Under the pieces are notes generated by a model. That model was not told the origin of the DNA. It searched no databases and saw only the letters and a program-made list of their open reading frames with translations. A DNA stretch of 64,000 bases from positions 1-64,000 of the forward strand of contig JAYONB010000008.1 of the NCBI GenBank assembly GCA_038121105.1, in the 5' to 3' direction. Every line of letters begins with the position of its first letter. Positions within the stretch are counted from its first letter, which is position 1. The DNA comes from CALJDF01 sp038121105 (lineage in GTDB: Bacteria; Pseudomonadota; Alphaproteobacteria; SHVP01). This document shows, piece after piece, positions 1 to 8,333 of this stretch. A program made the translations under genes and the position numbers.

Positions 1-51
1 CCGGCCCCTACGTCCCGAACGTAGTGCTCTACCAGGCTGAGCTACACTCCG
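1..51 (-). tRNA. tRNA-Pro (anticodon CGG), 3' part cut by window edge
   Basis: The reverse complement begins CGGAGTGTAGC and continues with a D-arm (GCTCAGCCTGGTAGAGC) and an anticodon arm CTACG-TTCGGGA-CGTAG. The loop places CGG at positions 34-36, which is proline. The T-arm and acceptor 3' strand lie beyond the left edge. The 5' end at base 51 matches the usual start of bacterial tRNA-Pro. Confidence 0.9.
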
Positions 52-157
52 ACGAGGGCGCTTATAGCGCTGCGACCCAACGCTCGCAAGGTATGGGTCG
101 GTCACGCGCCCGGTGCCCTGCCGGGATGCAATAAATCAGGGGCGAGGTTGGTGGGGC

Positions 158-1177
158 TTAGTGGCTGCGGTCGATGCAGAAATCGACGAGTTCCAGGAGC
201 GTCTGCTTTTCCTCGGTATTCGGGAAGATGCCGAGCGCATCCTTGGCCTTCGCGCCATAGTGGCGGGCGCGTTCCACTGTGTCGGGGAGCGCGTCATACC
301 GGTCCATCAAGCGGATGGCGCGTTGGATGTCGGCGTCGGTCTGTTGGCCCTCTTCCAGTGTTCGGTGCCAGAATTGGCGCTCCTCATCGCTGCCCCGACG
401 ATAGGCGAGGATCACTGGAAGGGTAATTTTGCCCTCTCGGAAGTCGTCTCCGACGGTCTTACCGAGCGTTATGGAATGAGACGAGTAATCCAGCGCGTCA
501 TCGACGAGTTGGAAGGCAATCCCAAGGTTGCGGCCATACCCGTCAAGCGCCTCTTCTTCCTGGCGTGGCCGATCTGCCACAACCGCACCGACCCGACAGG
601 CAGCGGCAAAAAGGGCAGCGGTTTTGGCGGCAATAACGTCCAGATAGGTGTCCTCGCTCGTCGCCGTGTCGTTTGTGGTGAGTAATTGATGCACTTCGCC
701 TTCGGCGATAACGGCAGAGGCAGTCGACAATATTTCGAGAACCCTTAGTGAGCCGTCGGCCACCATTACCTGAAAGGCGCGACTGAAGAGAAAATCCCCG
801 ACGAGGACGCTGGCTTCGTTGCCCCACAATGCGTTTGCGGTTTCCACGCCGCGACGCAGAGCGCTGTCGTCCACTACGTCATCGTGCAAAAGCGTCGCGG
901 TGTGGATGAATTCGACACAAGCAGCCAAGTTGACGTGACGCGGCCCGTTGTAGGCGCAGAGTCTAGCAGCTGCGAGCGTTAGCATGGGGCGGATTCGCTT
1001 GCCACCAGAGGCAACGATGTGGCCTGCGAGCTGCGGTATGAGCGTCACCCGGCTTTGCATCTGCTGCAGGATGACCTGATTGACGCGCTCAAGGTCGGTC
1101 GCGACCAGTGACTTAAGCCGGTCCAGCGCTTGTGCGGTTTTCTCTCGCTCTTCGTCGAGTTTGACGACGTTCGTCAA
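158..1177 (-). CDS. ispB: Polyprenyl diphosphate synthase (ubiquinone side chain)
   Basis: A 339-residue trans-isoprenyl diphosphate synthase, expected to extend farnesyl diphosphate with isopentenyl diphosphate to make the ubiquinone side chain in the cytoplasm. Visible signatures are GGKRIRP near residue 60, the first aspartate-rich motif LLHDDVVDD near residue 100 followed by RRG, and the second motif FQLVDDALDY near residue 226. Both DDxxD-type sites that bind Mg-diphosphate are intact and the length is normal. The chain length made (C40 versus C50) cannot be read from the sequence, so the symbol is the general one. It is divergent from the DUF2007 gene, with fewer than 100 bases between them. 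Confidence 0.9.
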   Translation of the reverse strand: MTNVVKLDEEREKTAQALDRLKSLVATDLERVNQVILQQMQSRVTLIPQLAGHIVASGGKRIRPMLTLAAARLCAYNGPRHVNLAACVEFIHTATLLHDDVVDDSALRRGVETANALWGNEASVLVGDFLFSRAFQVMVADGSLRVLEILSTASAVIAEGEVHQLLTTNDTATSEDTYLDVIAAKTAALFAAACRVGAVVADRPRQEEEALDGYGRNLGIAFQLVDDALDYSSHSITLGKTVGDDFREGKITLPVILAYRRGSDEERQFWHRTLEEGQQTDADIQRAIRLMDRYDALPDTVERARHYGAKAKDALGIFPNTEEKQTLLELVDFCIDRSH

Positions 1178-1271
1178 TTGCGACCCCTATCTTGACGCCT
1201 TTTCCGGCCCGCGCGAGCATATGAGCCTCGCCGCAGAGCGGTCAAGCAACCGACGGAGCGCTTTGAGGGTC

Positions 1272-1496
1272 ATGCAGGAGATATTCCGGACCAACGACAT
1301 AGTGCTTATTTCTTGGCTGGAGGCGCTACTGCGGGGCGAGGGGATTGAATCGGTTGTGTTAGACGCCCATACCAGCATTCTCGAAGGCAGCATTGGGGCC
1401 ATACCGCGACGCTTGATGGTGACCTCCGAGGATGGCCCGCAGGCGGTATTGATCTTGAAAACGGCGGGATTTGACTACGACCCTCGTAATAATTAG
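1272..1496 (+). CDS. DUF2007 family small protein
   Basis: A 74-residue protein starting MQEIFRTND, with the features of DUF2007: ISWLEALLRGEGI followed by LEGSIGAIPRRLMV and a short C-terminal helix. The family is a small ferredoxin-like fold often proposed to be a signal-transducing or PII-like module, but its function is not established. I chose the ATG at 1272 because homologues start at this point. An in-frame ATG at 1221 would add 17 residues with no family resemblance. It is divergent from the prenyl synthase gene, an arrangement common in alphaproteobacteria. Confidence 0.75.
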   Translation: MQEIFRTNDIVLISWLEALLRGEGIESVVLDAHTSILEGSIGAIPRRLMVTSEDGPQAVLILKTAGFDYDPRNN

Positions 1497-1624
1497 GCGG
1501 GCGCGCCTGGGACGGCACGGTCCACTGGTTCGGGGCGCCCTGCCTGTGGCGTTGAGCGCCTTTCAAAGAACCACATAGTGCTGTCGGCCTTGCCCGGAAC
1601 ACCTGGTGTTCATAAGTTGTGGCC

Positions 1625-2452
1625 ATGCGAATCCCGTTTCTCAGCCGGCGACCGCCAATTGTGCCTGTGGTGCGGCTCAATGGCGTGATCGCCGCCGGCG
1701 GGCGCGGGCGGGGCGCGATCAATCTTCCGGCGATGGCAAAGGTGTTGGAACGGGCCTTCAGCGTTCGTGGTGCGAAAGCTGTGGTGCTCGATATCAACTC
1801 GCCGGGTGGGTCGCCGGTTCAATCGTCGCTTATCCACGGCAGGATTCGTGCTCTCGCGGAGGAAAAGAAGCTTCCGGTCATAGGATTTACCCAGGACGTC
1901 GCGGCCTCGGGGGGCTATTGGCTGGCTTGTGCGGCTGACGAAATCTTCGCGACCGAGAACTCAATCATTGGCAGCGTCGGCGTGATCTCGAGCAGTTTTG
2001 GCCTCCAAGGTCTCTTGGACCGGATTGGTGTCGAACGGCGTGTTCATACGTCGGGGGACCGAAAGGCGTTCCTCGACCCGTTTCTGCCGGAAAAAGGGGA
2101 GGATGTGGCGCGCCTCAAGTCGCTGCAGGCCGAAATCCACGAGTCATTTCGCGAACTGGTGCGAGAACGCCGCAAGGGCCGTCTAAAGGCCCCGGAAGAA
2201 AATCTCTTTTCTGGCGAGTTTTGGACGGGTCGCAAGGCCGTCGAGCTTGGCCTCGTTGATGGCCTGGGTGACATCAGGTCGGTGCTTCGCGAGAGGTATG
2301 GGAAAAAGGTTCGAATGCGGGTTTTCGGCGTCGAACAGGGATGGCTGCGCCGGCGTCTCGGCGTCGGCACCCCCGCTGGGGTAAACCACTGGGCTGACGA
2401 CCTGCTAGATCGCCTTGAGGCACGCGCGATTTGGGCGCGATACGGGCTCTAA
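1625..2452 (+). CDS. S49 family serine peptidase (SppA/SohB-like)
   Basis: About 275 residues of a peptidase S49 domain. The catalytic serine sits in DVAASGGYWLA (near residue 98), and the probable general-base lysine in TSGDRKAFLDPF (near residue 150), matching the Ser-Lys dyad of SppA36-type signal peptide peptidases. NSPGGSP near residue 60 is the oxyanion/substrate strand motif. There is no clear N-terminal membrane segment, so it may be cytoplasmic or peripheral. A GTG two codons upstream (1619) is an alternative start. Its stop abuts the start of the next small membrane protein, so the two are probably co-transcribed. Confidence 0.85.
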   Translation: MRIPFLSRRPPIVPVVRLNGVIAAGGRGRGAINLPAMAKVLERAFSVRGAKAVVLDINSPGGSPVQSSLIHGRIRALAEEKKLPVIGFTQDVAASGGYWLACAADEIFATENSIIGSVGVISSSFGLQGLLDRIGVERRVHTSGDRKAFLDPFLPEKGEDVARLKSLQAEIHESFRELVRERRKGRLKAPEENLFSGEFWTGRKAVELGLVDGLGDIRSVLRERYGKKVRMRVFGVEQGWLRRRLGVGTPAGVNHWADDLLDRLEARAIWARYGL

Positions 2453-2653
2453 ATGTTTGGCTTAAGCCTTCCAAAACTGTTGCTCACCGCCCTCATCATT
2501 GGGGCGGTCTGGTATGGCTTCAAATACCTGAACCGGCGGCGCGGCGAGAACACCTCCACCGACACGGTTCGGTGCCCCACCTGCGGCGAATTCGTGGTGG
2601 CCGAGGCCGCCCAGAATTGCGGAAAACCGGGGTGTCCCTATGCCGCCTCTTAG
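2453..2653 (+). CDS. Small membrane protein with zinc-ribbon-like cysteines
   Basis: A 66-residue protein whose ATG directly follows the stop of the S49 peptidase. Residues about 6-26 form one hydrophobic transmembrane segment, followed by a basic RRR stretch that suggests a cytoplasmic C-terminus. The C-terminal half carries CPTC and, further on, CGKPGC, four cysteines that could bind one zinc. Small proteins of this design are common and uncharacterised in alphaproteobacteria. Its tight coupling to the peptidase suggests a partner or adaptor role, but this is inference from position only. Confidence 0.7.
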   Translation: MFGLSLPKLLLTALIIGAVWYGFKYLNRRRGENTSTDTVRCPTCGEFVVAEAAQNCGKPGCPYAAS

Positions 2654-2731
2654 TGCGGCCGTCGGCTTGACCGCGCTTGAGCGCCTCGGTAGGTTGCCCG
2701 CGCATTTCAGCCGCCGGAACCGCATTTCACA

Positions 2732-3607
2732 ATGATGGTGGACGGGCGCCCGCCCTCCTTTCAGGACCTCATCCTCGCGCTACAGGGTTATTGGGCCCGG
2801 CAGGGGTGTGTCATCCTCCAGCCCTACGACCTAGAGGTTGGTGCCGGGACATTTCACCCCGCGACGACCTTGCGCGCGTTGGGTCCGGAGCCCTGGCGGG
2901 CGGCATACGTCCAGCCCTCCCGCCGACCCACCGATGGTCGCTACGGCGAAAACCCGAACCGGTTGCAGCACTACTACCAATTCCAGGTCATCTTGAAGCC
3001 GTCGCCACCCGACTTCCAGCAGCTCTACTTGGATAGCCTGGCCGCTATCGGGATTGATTTCGACAACCATGATATCCGGTTCGTCGAAGATGACTGGGAG
3101 AGCCCGACCCTGGGTGCCTGGGGCTTGGGCTGGGAGGTGTGGTGCGATGGCATGGAGGTCAGCCAGTTCACCTATTTTCAACAAGTTGGCGGCATCGAAT
3201 GTGATCCTGTGTCCGGTGAACTTACCTACGGGTTAGAGCGCCTGGCTATGTACGCGCAGGGAATTGAGAACGTGTACGACCTGGACTGGAACGGGGCGGG
3301 CGTCACTTATGGCGATGTCTTTCTGAGGTCGGAGCGCGAGTTTTCGGCATACAACTTCGAACACGCCGACACGGGCGCTCTGCTGCGTCATTTCGGCGAT
3401 GCTGAACGAGAATGTCAGTCGCTCGTCGACAAGAAACTCGCCCTCCCGGCGTACGACCAATGCATGAAGGCGAGTCATCTTTTCAACCTGCTCGATGCCC
3501 GGGGCGTGATTAGCGTGACCGAACGTGCCGCGTACATCGCCCGCGTTCGCGCTTTAGCACGGTCGTGTTGCGAAGCTTGGCTCGCCGGAATTGATGCCGA
3601 TGGCTGA
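2732..3607 (+). CDS. glyQ: Glycyl-tRNA synthetase alpha subunit
   Basis: A 291-residue class II synthetase catalytic subunit of the bacterial alpha2beta2 GlyRS, which activates glycine with ATP and charges tRNA-Gly. Family blocks are plain: FQDLILALQGYWARQGC at the N-terminus, then LQPYDLEVGAGTFHP, AYVQPSRRPTDGRYG and NPNRLQHYYQFQVILKP. Length fits the family. The 3' end overlaps the start of glyS by 8 bases, which should couple translation of the two subunits. Confidence 0.97.
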   Translation: MMVDGRPPSFQDLILALQGYWARQGCVILQPYDLEVGAGTFHPATTLRALGPEPWRAAYVQPSRRPTDGRYGENPNRLQHYYQFQVILKPSPPDFQQLYLDSLAAIGIDFDNHDIRFVEDDWESPTLGAWGLGWEVWCDGMEVSQFTYFQQVGGIECDPVSGELTYGLERLAMYAQGIENVYDLDWNGAGVTYGDVFLRSEREFSAYNFEHADTGALLRHFGDAERECQSLVDKKLALPAYDQCMKASHLFNLLDARGVISVTERAAYIARVRALARSCCEAWLAGIDADG

Positions 3608-5663
3608 GCTTCTCCTGGAGATTCTCTGCGAGGAGATTCCGTCTCGAATGCAGGCGCGGGGTGCGCAGGACCTTCGCGACTCACTCCTCGATTTCCTGAA
3701 AGAGGGAGGGGTGGCCTGGGATCGCGCCGAAGCTTTTTGGACCCCGCGGCGACTCACCGTTCTCGTGGACGGGCTGCCTGACCGTCAGCCCGATAGCACC
3801 GAAGAGCGCCGCGGGCCGCGGGCAGACGCGCCTGAAAAAGCAGTGGCAGGGTTTCTCACATCGGTTGGTCTATCGCGGGACGAGCTTGAGGTTCGCAAAA
3901 CCAAGAAAGGCGAGTTCCTGTTTGCGGTCATCGAGCATCACGGTGGCGCGATGGCGGATTACCTTTCCGCAGGCATGCCCGATGTGATTGCAAAAGTGAC
4001 CTGGCCCAAGTCGATGCGCTGGGGCGCCAACACGACGCGGTGGGTTCGGCCGATCCAGTCGATCTTGTGTCTTTTTGCCGGCTCGCCGGTACAATTCAGC
4101 TTTGGCCCCGTACTGTCCGGCACCGTCACAGTCGGTCACAGGTTTCACGCGCCGTCGCCGGTTCCCGTTGCAGACTATGCCGACTACCGCACCAAACTTA
4201 GAGATGGGCGGGTGATGATCAATGCCGGCGAACGCGAAGCGTTTATCTCGGCGGCAGATGGACTGGATGCCGCCCAAGAGGGGCTGAGTGTTGTCGAGGA
4301 TGCCGACCTGCTTGAAGAGGTGGCGGGTCTTGTCGAGTGGCCCGTTGTGCTGACTGGGCGGTTCGACGACTCTTACCTCAAGATACCTGAGGAAATACTA
4401 CTCGCGTCAATGCGGGGGCATCAGAAGTATTTTGCGCTCCGTCACGCGGACGGCACGTTGGCGCCGCGCTTCATCTGTGTGGCAAATCTCGAGGCGGCAG
4501 ATGGGGGTAAGTCCATTATTGCCGGTAACGAACGCGTTCTGCGCGCGAGACTGGCGGATGCCAAATTCTTCTGGGATCAAGATTGCCGGTCGACCCTAGC
4601 AAGCCGTGTTCCCCAGCTGCGTGATATCGTGTTTCACGCCAAGCTTGGATCATTGGACCAGAAAACCGATCGAATCGAGTCACTTGCGCTGGCGATTGCA
4701 ACCCATATCCCGGGTGCCGACCGCGACAAGGTTCGAGCGGCGGCGCGCCTGTCCAAGGCCGATCTTGTGTCGCATGTCGTTGGCGAGTTCCCAGGCCTTC
4801 AAGGGGTGATGGGACGGTATTATGCGCTGAACGATGGCGAGCCCGAGGATGTCGCTTTGGCCATCGCCGAACACTACGGTCCCAAGGGACCAGCCGATGT
4901 TTGTCCGCGCTATCCGACGTCGATTGCCGTCGCATTGGCGGACAAGATCGATACGCTGGTCGGCTTTTTCTCCATCGGGGAAACGCCCACGGGATCCAAA
5001 GATCCATTCGCATTACGGCGCGCTGCACTTGGCGTCATTCGGTTGATCCTAGAAAACGACCTCTCGTTTGATCTGAACGATGTTCTCGACGAAGCTTCCC
5101 GCGCTTATGAAGCAAAGGTTGCCAAAGGGTTCGACACCAGCGCGTTGAAAGCATTCATTGAAGATCGCCTCCGCGTTTATCTCCGCGATCAAGGGTTCAG
5201 GCACGACACCGTTGCAGCCGTTTTTGCGTTGAGGTCGGAGAATAACTTGTTGCGTCTTCGATCACGCGCCGAGGCGCTCCGCGGCTTCTTGGCGACAGAT
5301 GATGGAAAGAACCTCCTGATGGCGCACAAGCGCGCGAGTAACATCGTGCGAATCGAAGAGAAGAACGATGCGCAAGAATATCCAGGACCCGCGCGGACGG
5401 AAGTTCTTTCGGAAAAGGCTGAGCTAGACCTTGCTGTTCGCTTGCAAAAAACGGCTCAAGCCAGCAGCGATGCTGTTGAGCGCGCTGATTTCGAGCAAGC
5501 GATGAAGGAATTGTCCTCGCTGCGCGGTCCGCTCGATGATTTCTTTGAACAGGTGAAGGTTAATGTTGATGATGCCGAAATTCGCGCGAACCGGCTTCGT
5601 CTTCTGTCGCAGATTTGCGGCACCCTTAACCAGATTGCTGATTTCTCCCATATCGAGGGGTAA
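3600..5663 (+). CDS. glyS: Glycyl-tRNA synthetase beta subunit
   Basis: About 687 residues, normal for the GlyRS beta subunit, which carries tRNA-recognition and HD-like regions. It opens with the typical MAELLLEILCEEIPSRM and contains MRWGANTTRWVRPI, MRGHQKYF and TGSKDPFALRRAALG, all conserved family blocks. I chose the ATG at 3600 because it begins the family motif. TTG 3591 and ATG 3594 are in-frame alternatives. It overlaps glyQ and is followed 9 bases later by ppdK, so glyQ-glyS-ppdK are likely one transcription unit, an order found in other alphaproteobacteria. Confidence 0.97.
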   Translation: MAELLLEILCEEIPSRMQARGAQDLRDSLLDFLKEGGVAWDRAEAFWTPRRLTVLVDGLPDRQPDSTEERRGPRADAPEKAVAGFLTSVGLSRDELEVRKTKKGEFLFAVIEHHGGAMADYLSAGMPDVIAKVTWPKSMRWGANTTRWVRPIQSILCLFAGSPVQFSFGPVLSGTVTVGHRFHAPSPVPVADYADYRTKLRDGRVMINAGEREAFISAADGLDAAQEGLSVVEDADLLEEVAGLVEWPVVLTGRFDDSYLKIPEEILLASMRGHQKYFALRHADGTLAPRFICVANLEAADGGKSIIAGNERVLRARLADAKFFWDQDCRSTLASRVPQLRDIVFHAKLGSLDQKTDRIESLALAIATHIPGADRDKVRAAARLSKADLVSHVVGEFPGLQGVMGRYYALNDGEPEDVALAIAEHYGPKGPADVCPRYPTSIAVALADKIDTLVGFFSIGETPTGSKDPFALRRAALGVIRLILENDLSFDLNDVLDEASRAYEAKVAKGFDTSALKAFIEDRLRVYLRDQGFRHDTVAAVFALRSENNLLRLRSRAEALRGFLATDDGKNLLMAHKRASNIVRIEEKNDAQEYPGPARTEVLSEKAELDLAVRLQKTAQASSDAVERADFEQAMKELSSLRGPLDDFFEQVKVNVDDAEIRANRLRLLSQICGTLNQIADFSHIEG

Positions 5664-5672
5664 CGCCGGCGT

Positions 5673-8333
5673 ATGACTAAATGGGTTTATAGTTTTGGAG
5701 ACGGTAGCGCGGAAGGTCGCGCTGAAATGCGCAGTCTTCTTGGTGGTAAAGGCGCAAATCTTGCCGAGATGAGCAATCTCGGCCTACCCGTGCCGCCGGG
5801 TTTCACGCTGTCTACAGCGGTTTGCACGGCGTACTACGACAACAACCGAGAGTATCCCGCTGACTTGTCGGATCAAGTCGAACAGGCGCTTTCCAAGGTC
5901 GAGGAAACCGTTGGCGCTAAATTCGGCGACACGGAGCGACCATTGTTAGTGTCGGTCCGGTCCGGAGCACGTGCTTCTATGCCCGGCATGATGGACACGG
6001 TGCTGAATCTCGGGCTCAACGACGATACCGTTATCGGGATCGCAAAAATCAGCGGCAACGAGCGCTTCGCATGGGACAGCTATCGGCGATTTATTCAGAT
6101 GTACTCGGATGTGGTTCTCGGGGTCGAGCACCACAATTTCGAGGAGCTTCTTGATCAGTTAAAGGCCGAGAAAGGCGTTGAGGGCGATACCGAACTTGAG
6201 GCCGATGATTTGCAACGGCTCGTCGGCATGTACGGAGCATTGGTGGAGCGCGAACTCGGTGAGCCGTTCCCCCAAGATGTGCGAAAGCAGCTTTGGGGCG
6301 CAATGGGCGCGGTTTTCGGATCTTGGATGAACCAACGCGCGGTTACCTATCGACGTCTACACAACATACCTGCGGCTTGGGGTACGGCCGTAAACGTTCA
6401 AGCCATGGTGTTCGGCAACATGGGGGACTCCTCGGCAACCGGAGTCGCGTTTACCCGAAATCCCTCTACTGGAGACAAAGAGTTTTTCGGGGAGTTCTTG
6501 GTCAACGCACAAGGTGAAGATGTGGTTGCCGGGATTCGGACGCCGCAGCACCTAACCCGTGCGGCGCGTGACAATGACGGCTCCGAGACGCCCTCGATGG
6601 AAGAACTGATGCCCGAGGTTTTCGGACAGTTGGAGAACATTTACAGGTCCCTAGAGGCGCATTATCGCGACATGCAAGACATCGAGTTTACCGTCCAAGA
6701 GGGCAAGCTATGGATGTTGCAGACTCGAAGTGGCAAACGTACTGCGCGTGCGGCGCTGCGCATCGCAGTGAGCATGGTCGAGGAGGGCCTGATCAGCGAA
6801 GTGGAGGCGATCAAGCGAGTAGAGCCGGCGTCATTAGATCAATTGCTCCATCCGACATTGGACCCCGATGCGCCGAAAGATGTTCTTGTTCGGGGATTGC
6901 CGGCATCGCCGGGCGCGGCCTGCGGAACGGTGGTTTTTAGCGCGGATGAAGCCGAAACGTTGGCCAACGCCGGTGAAAAGGTTGTGTTGGTCCGCGAGGA
7001 GACAAGCCCTGAAGACATTCACGGCATGCACGCCGCACAAGGAATCCTGACGAGCCGGGGCGGCATGACGAGCCATGCAGCCGTCGTGGCTCGCGGTATG
7101 GGAACGCCATGCGTTTCGGGTGCTGGGTCGGTGCGGATTGATTACAAGAACGAGCGATTCACCGTAATGGATCGGGTCGTCAACAAAGGCGATACAGTCA
7201 CGATCGATGGTGCAAAAGGCGAGGTCATGTTGGGCGAGGTCGCCATGATTCAGCCTGAACTTTCAGGCGACTTTGCTCGGTTGATGGGTTGGGCCGATAA
7301 AGTCCGCCGCTTGAAGGTTCGCGCGAACGCCGAAACCCCCAGCGATGCCCAAACCGCTCGAGAGTTCGGCGCCGAAGGGATCGGGCTTTGCCGAACGGAG
7401 CACATGTTTTTTGACGCCGATCGCATCGTGTCCGTACGAGAGATGATTCTCTCTGATGATGAAGCCGGTCGCCGGGCCGCCCTTGAGAAGCTTTTGCCCA
7501 TGCAGCGGCAGGATTTCTCAGACCTTTTTCGCATCATGCATGGCTTGCCAGTGACGGTCCGATTGCTCGATCCGCCCTTGCACGAGTTCCTTCCTCACTC
7601 AGATTCAGAGATTGAAGAGGTTGCCGCTGCGGCTGGCGCGGATCCGGAGAAACTGCGGCGCCGTGCTGCTGCTTTGCGCGAGGTTAACCCGATGCTCGGA
7701 CATCGTGGTTGTCGCCTTGGCGTATCGTATCCAGAGATCTACGAGATGCAGGCCCGCGCGATTTTCGAAGCTGCCTTGGATGCCGAGGCCGAGACCGGAG
7801 ATGCAGTGGTGCCTGAGGTGATGGTCCCGCTGGTCGCGACCCATCGCGAGCTGGAGATCATCAAAGCCCGGATTGACGACGTTGCTGAAGCCGTACGGAA
7901 GGAGCGGGATCGTCCGCTTAACTACCTTGTCGGCACAATGATTGAGCTGCCCCGAGCTGCGTTGCGCGCGGGAGACATCGCGAAGAGCGCTGAGTTCTTT
8001 AGCTTCGGCACCAACGACCTGACTCAAACGGCGCTTGGAATCAGCCGTGACGATTCGGGCAATTTTCTCGACGACTACCGAATCAACGGGATTTTCGAAA
8101 TCGATCCGTTTGTCTCGATCGATCAGGACGGCGTGGGCGAGTTGGTACGCATGGGTAGCGAACGAGGTCGCGAAACGCGGGCGGATCTCAAGCTGGGCAT
8201 CTGCGGCGAGCATGGTGGCGACCCCGCGTCAGTCGACTTCTTCCACCGCGTCGGACTCGATTACGTTTCTGCCTCTCCTTATCGCGTTCCTATCGCGCGG
8301 CTCGCGGCAGCTCAGGCGGCGCTCGCCGAATGA
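5673..8333 (+). CDS. ppdK: Pyruvate, phosphate dikinase
   Basis: An 886-residue PPDK, which interconverts pyruvate, ATP and phosphate with PEP, AMP and diphosphate. The N-terminal ATP-grasp domain begins KWVYSFGDG and LLGGKGANLAEM. The central swivelling domain carries the phospho-histidine in TSRGGMTSHAAVVARG near residue 455. The C-terminal PEP/pyruvate barrel ends with GICGEHGGDP, containing the catalytic cysteine. All expected domains are present at normal length. It is the last gene of the glyQ-glyS-ppdK run and overlaps the convergent DUF5939 gene by 22 bases. It probably serves gluconeogenic PEP formation. Confidence 0.97.
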   Translation: MTKWVYSFGDGSAEGRAEMRSLLGGKGANLAEMSNLGLPVPPGFTLSTAVCTAYYDNNREYPADLSDQVEQALSKVEETVGAKFGDTERPLLVSVRSGARASMPGMMDTVLNLGLNDDTVIGIAKISGNERFAWDSYRRFIQMYSDVVLGVEHHNFEELLDQLKAEKGVEGDTELEADDLQRLVGMYGALVERELGEPFPQDVRKQLWGAMGAVFGSWMNQRAVTYRRLHNIPAAWGTAVNVQAMVFGNMGDSSATGVAFTRNPSTGDKEFFGEFLVNAQGEDVVAGIRTPQHLTRAARDNDGSETPSMEELMPEVFGQLENIYRSLEAHYRDMQDIEFTVQEGKLWMLQTRSGKRTARAALRIAVSMVEEGLISEVEAIKRVEPASLDQLLHPTLDPDAPKDVLVRGLPASPGAACGTVVFSADEAETLANAGEKVVLVREETSPEDIHGMHAAQGILTSRGGMTSHAAVVARGMGTPCVSGAGSVRIDYKNERFTVMDRVVNKGDTVTIDGAKGEVMLGEVAMIQPELSGDFARLMGWADKVRRLKVRANAETPSDAQTAREFGAEGIGLCRTEHMFFDADRIVSVREMILSDDEAGRRAALEKLLPMQRQDFSDLFRIMHGLPVTVRLLDPPLHEFLPHSDSEIEEVAAAAGADPEKLRRRAAALREVNPMLGHRGCRLGVSYPEIYEMQARAIFEAALDAEAETGDAVVPEVMVPLVATHRELEIIKARIDDVAEAVRKERDRPLNYLVGTMIELPRAALRAGDIAKSAEFFSFGTNDLTQTALGISRDDSGNFLDDYRINGIFEIDPFVSIDQDGVGELVRMGSERGRETRADLKLGICGEHGGDPASVDFFHRVGLDYVSASPYRVPIARLAAAQAALAE

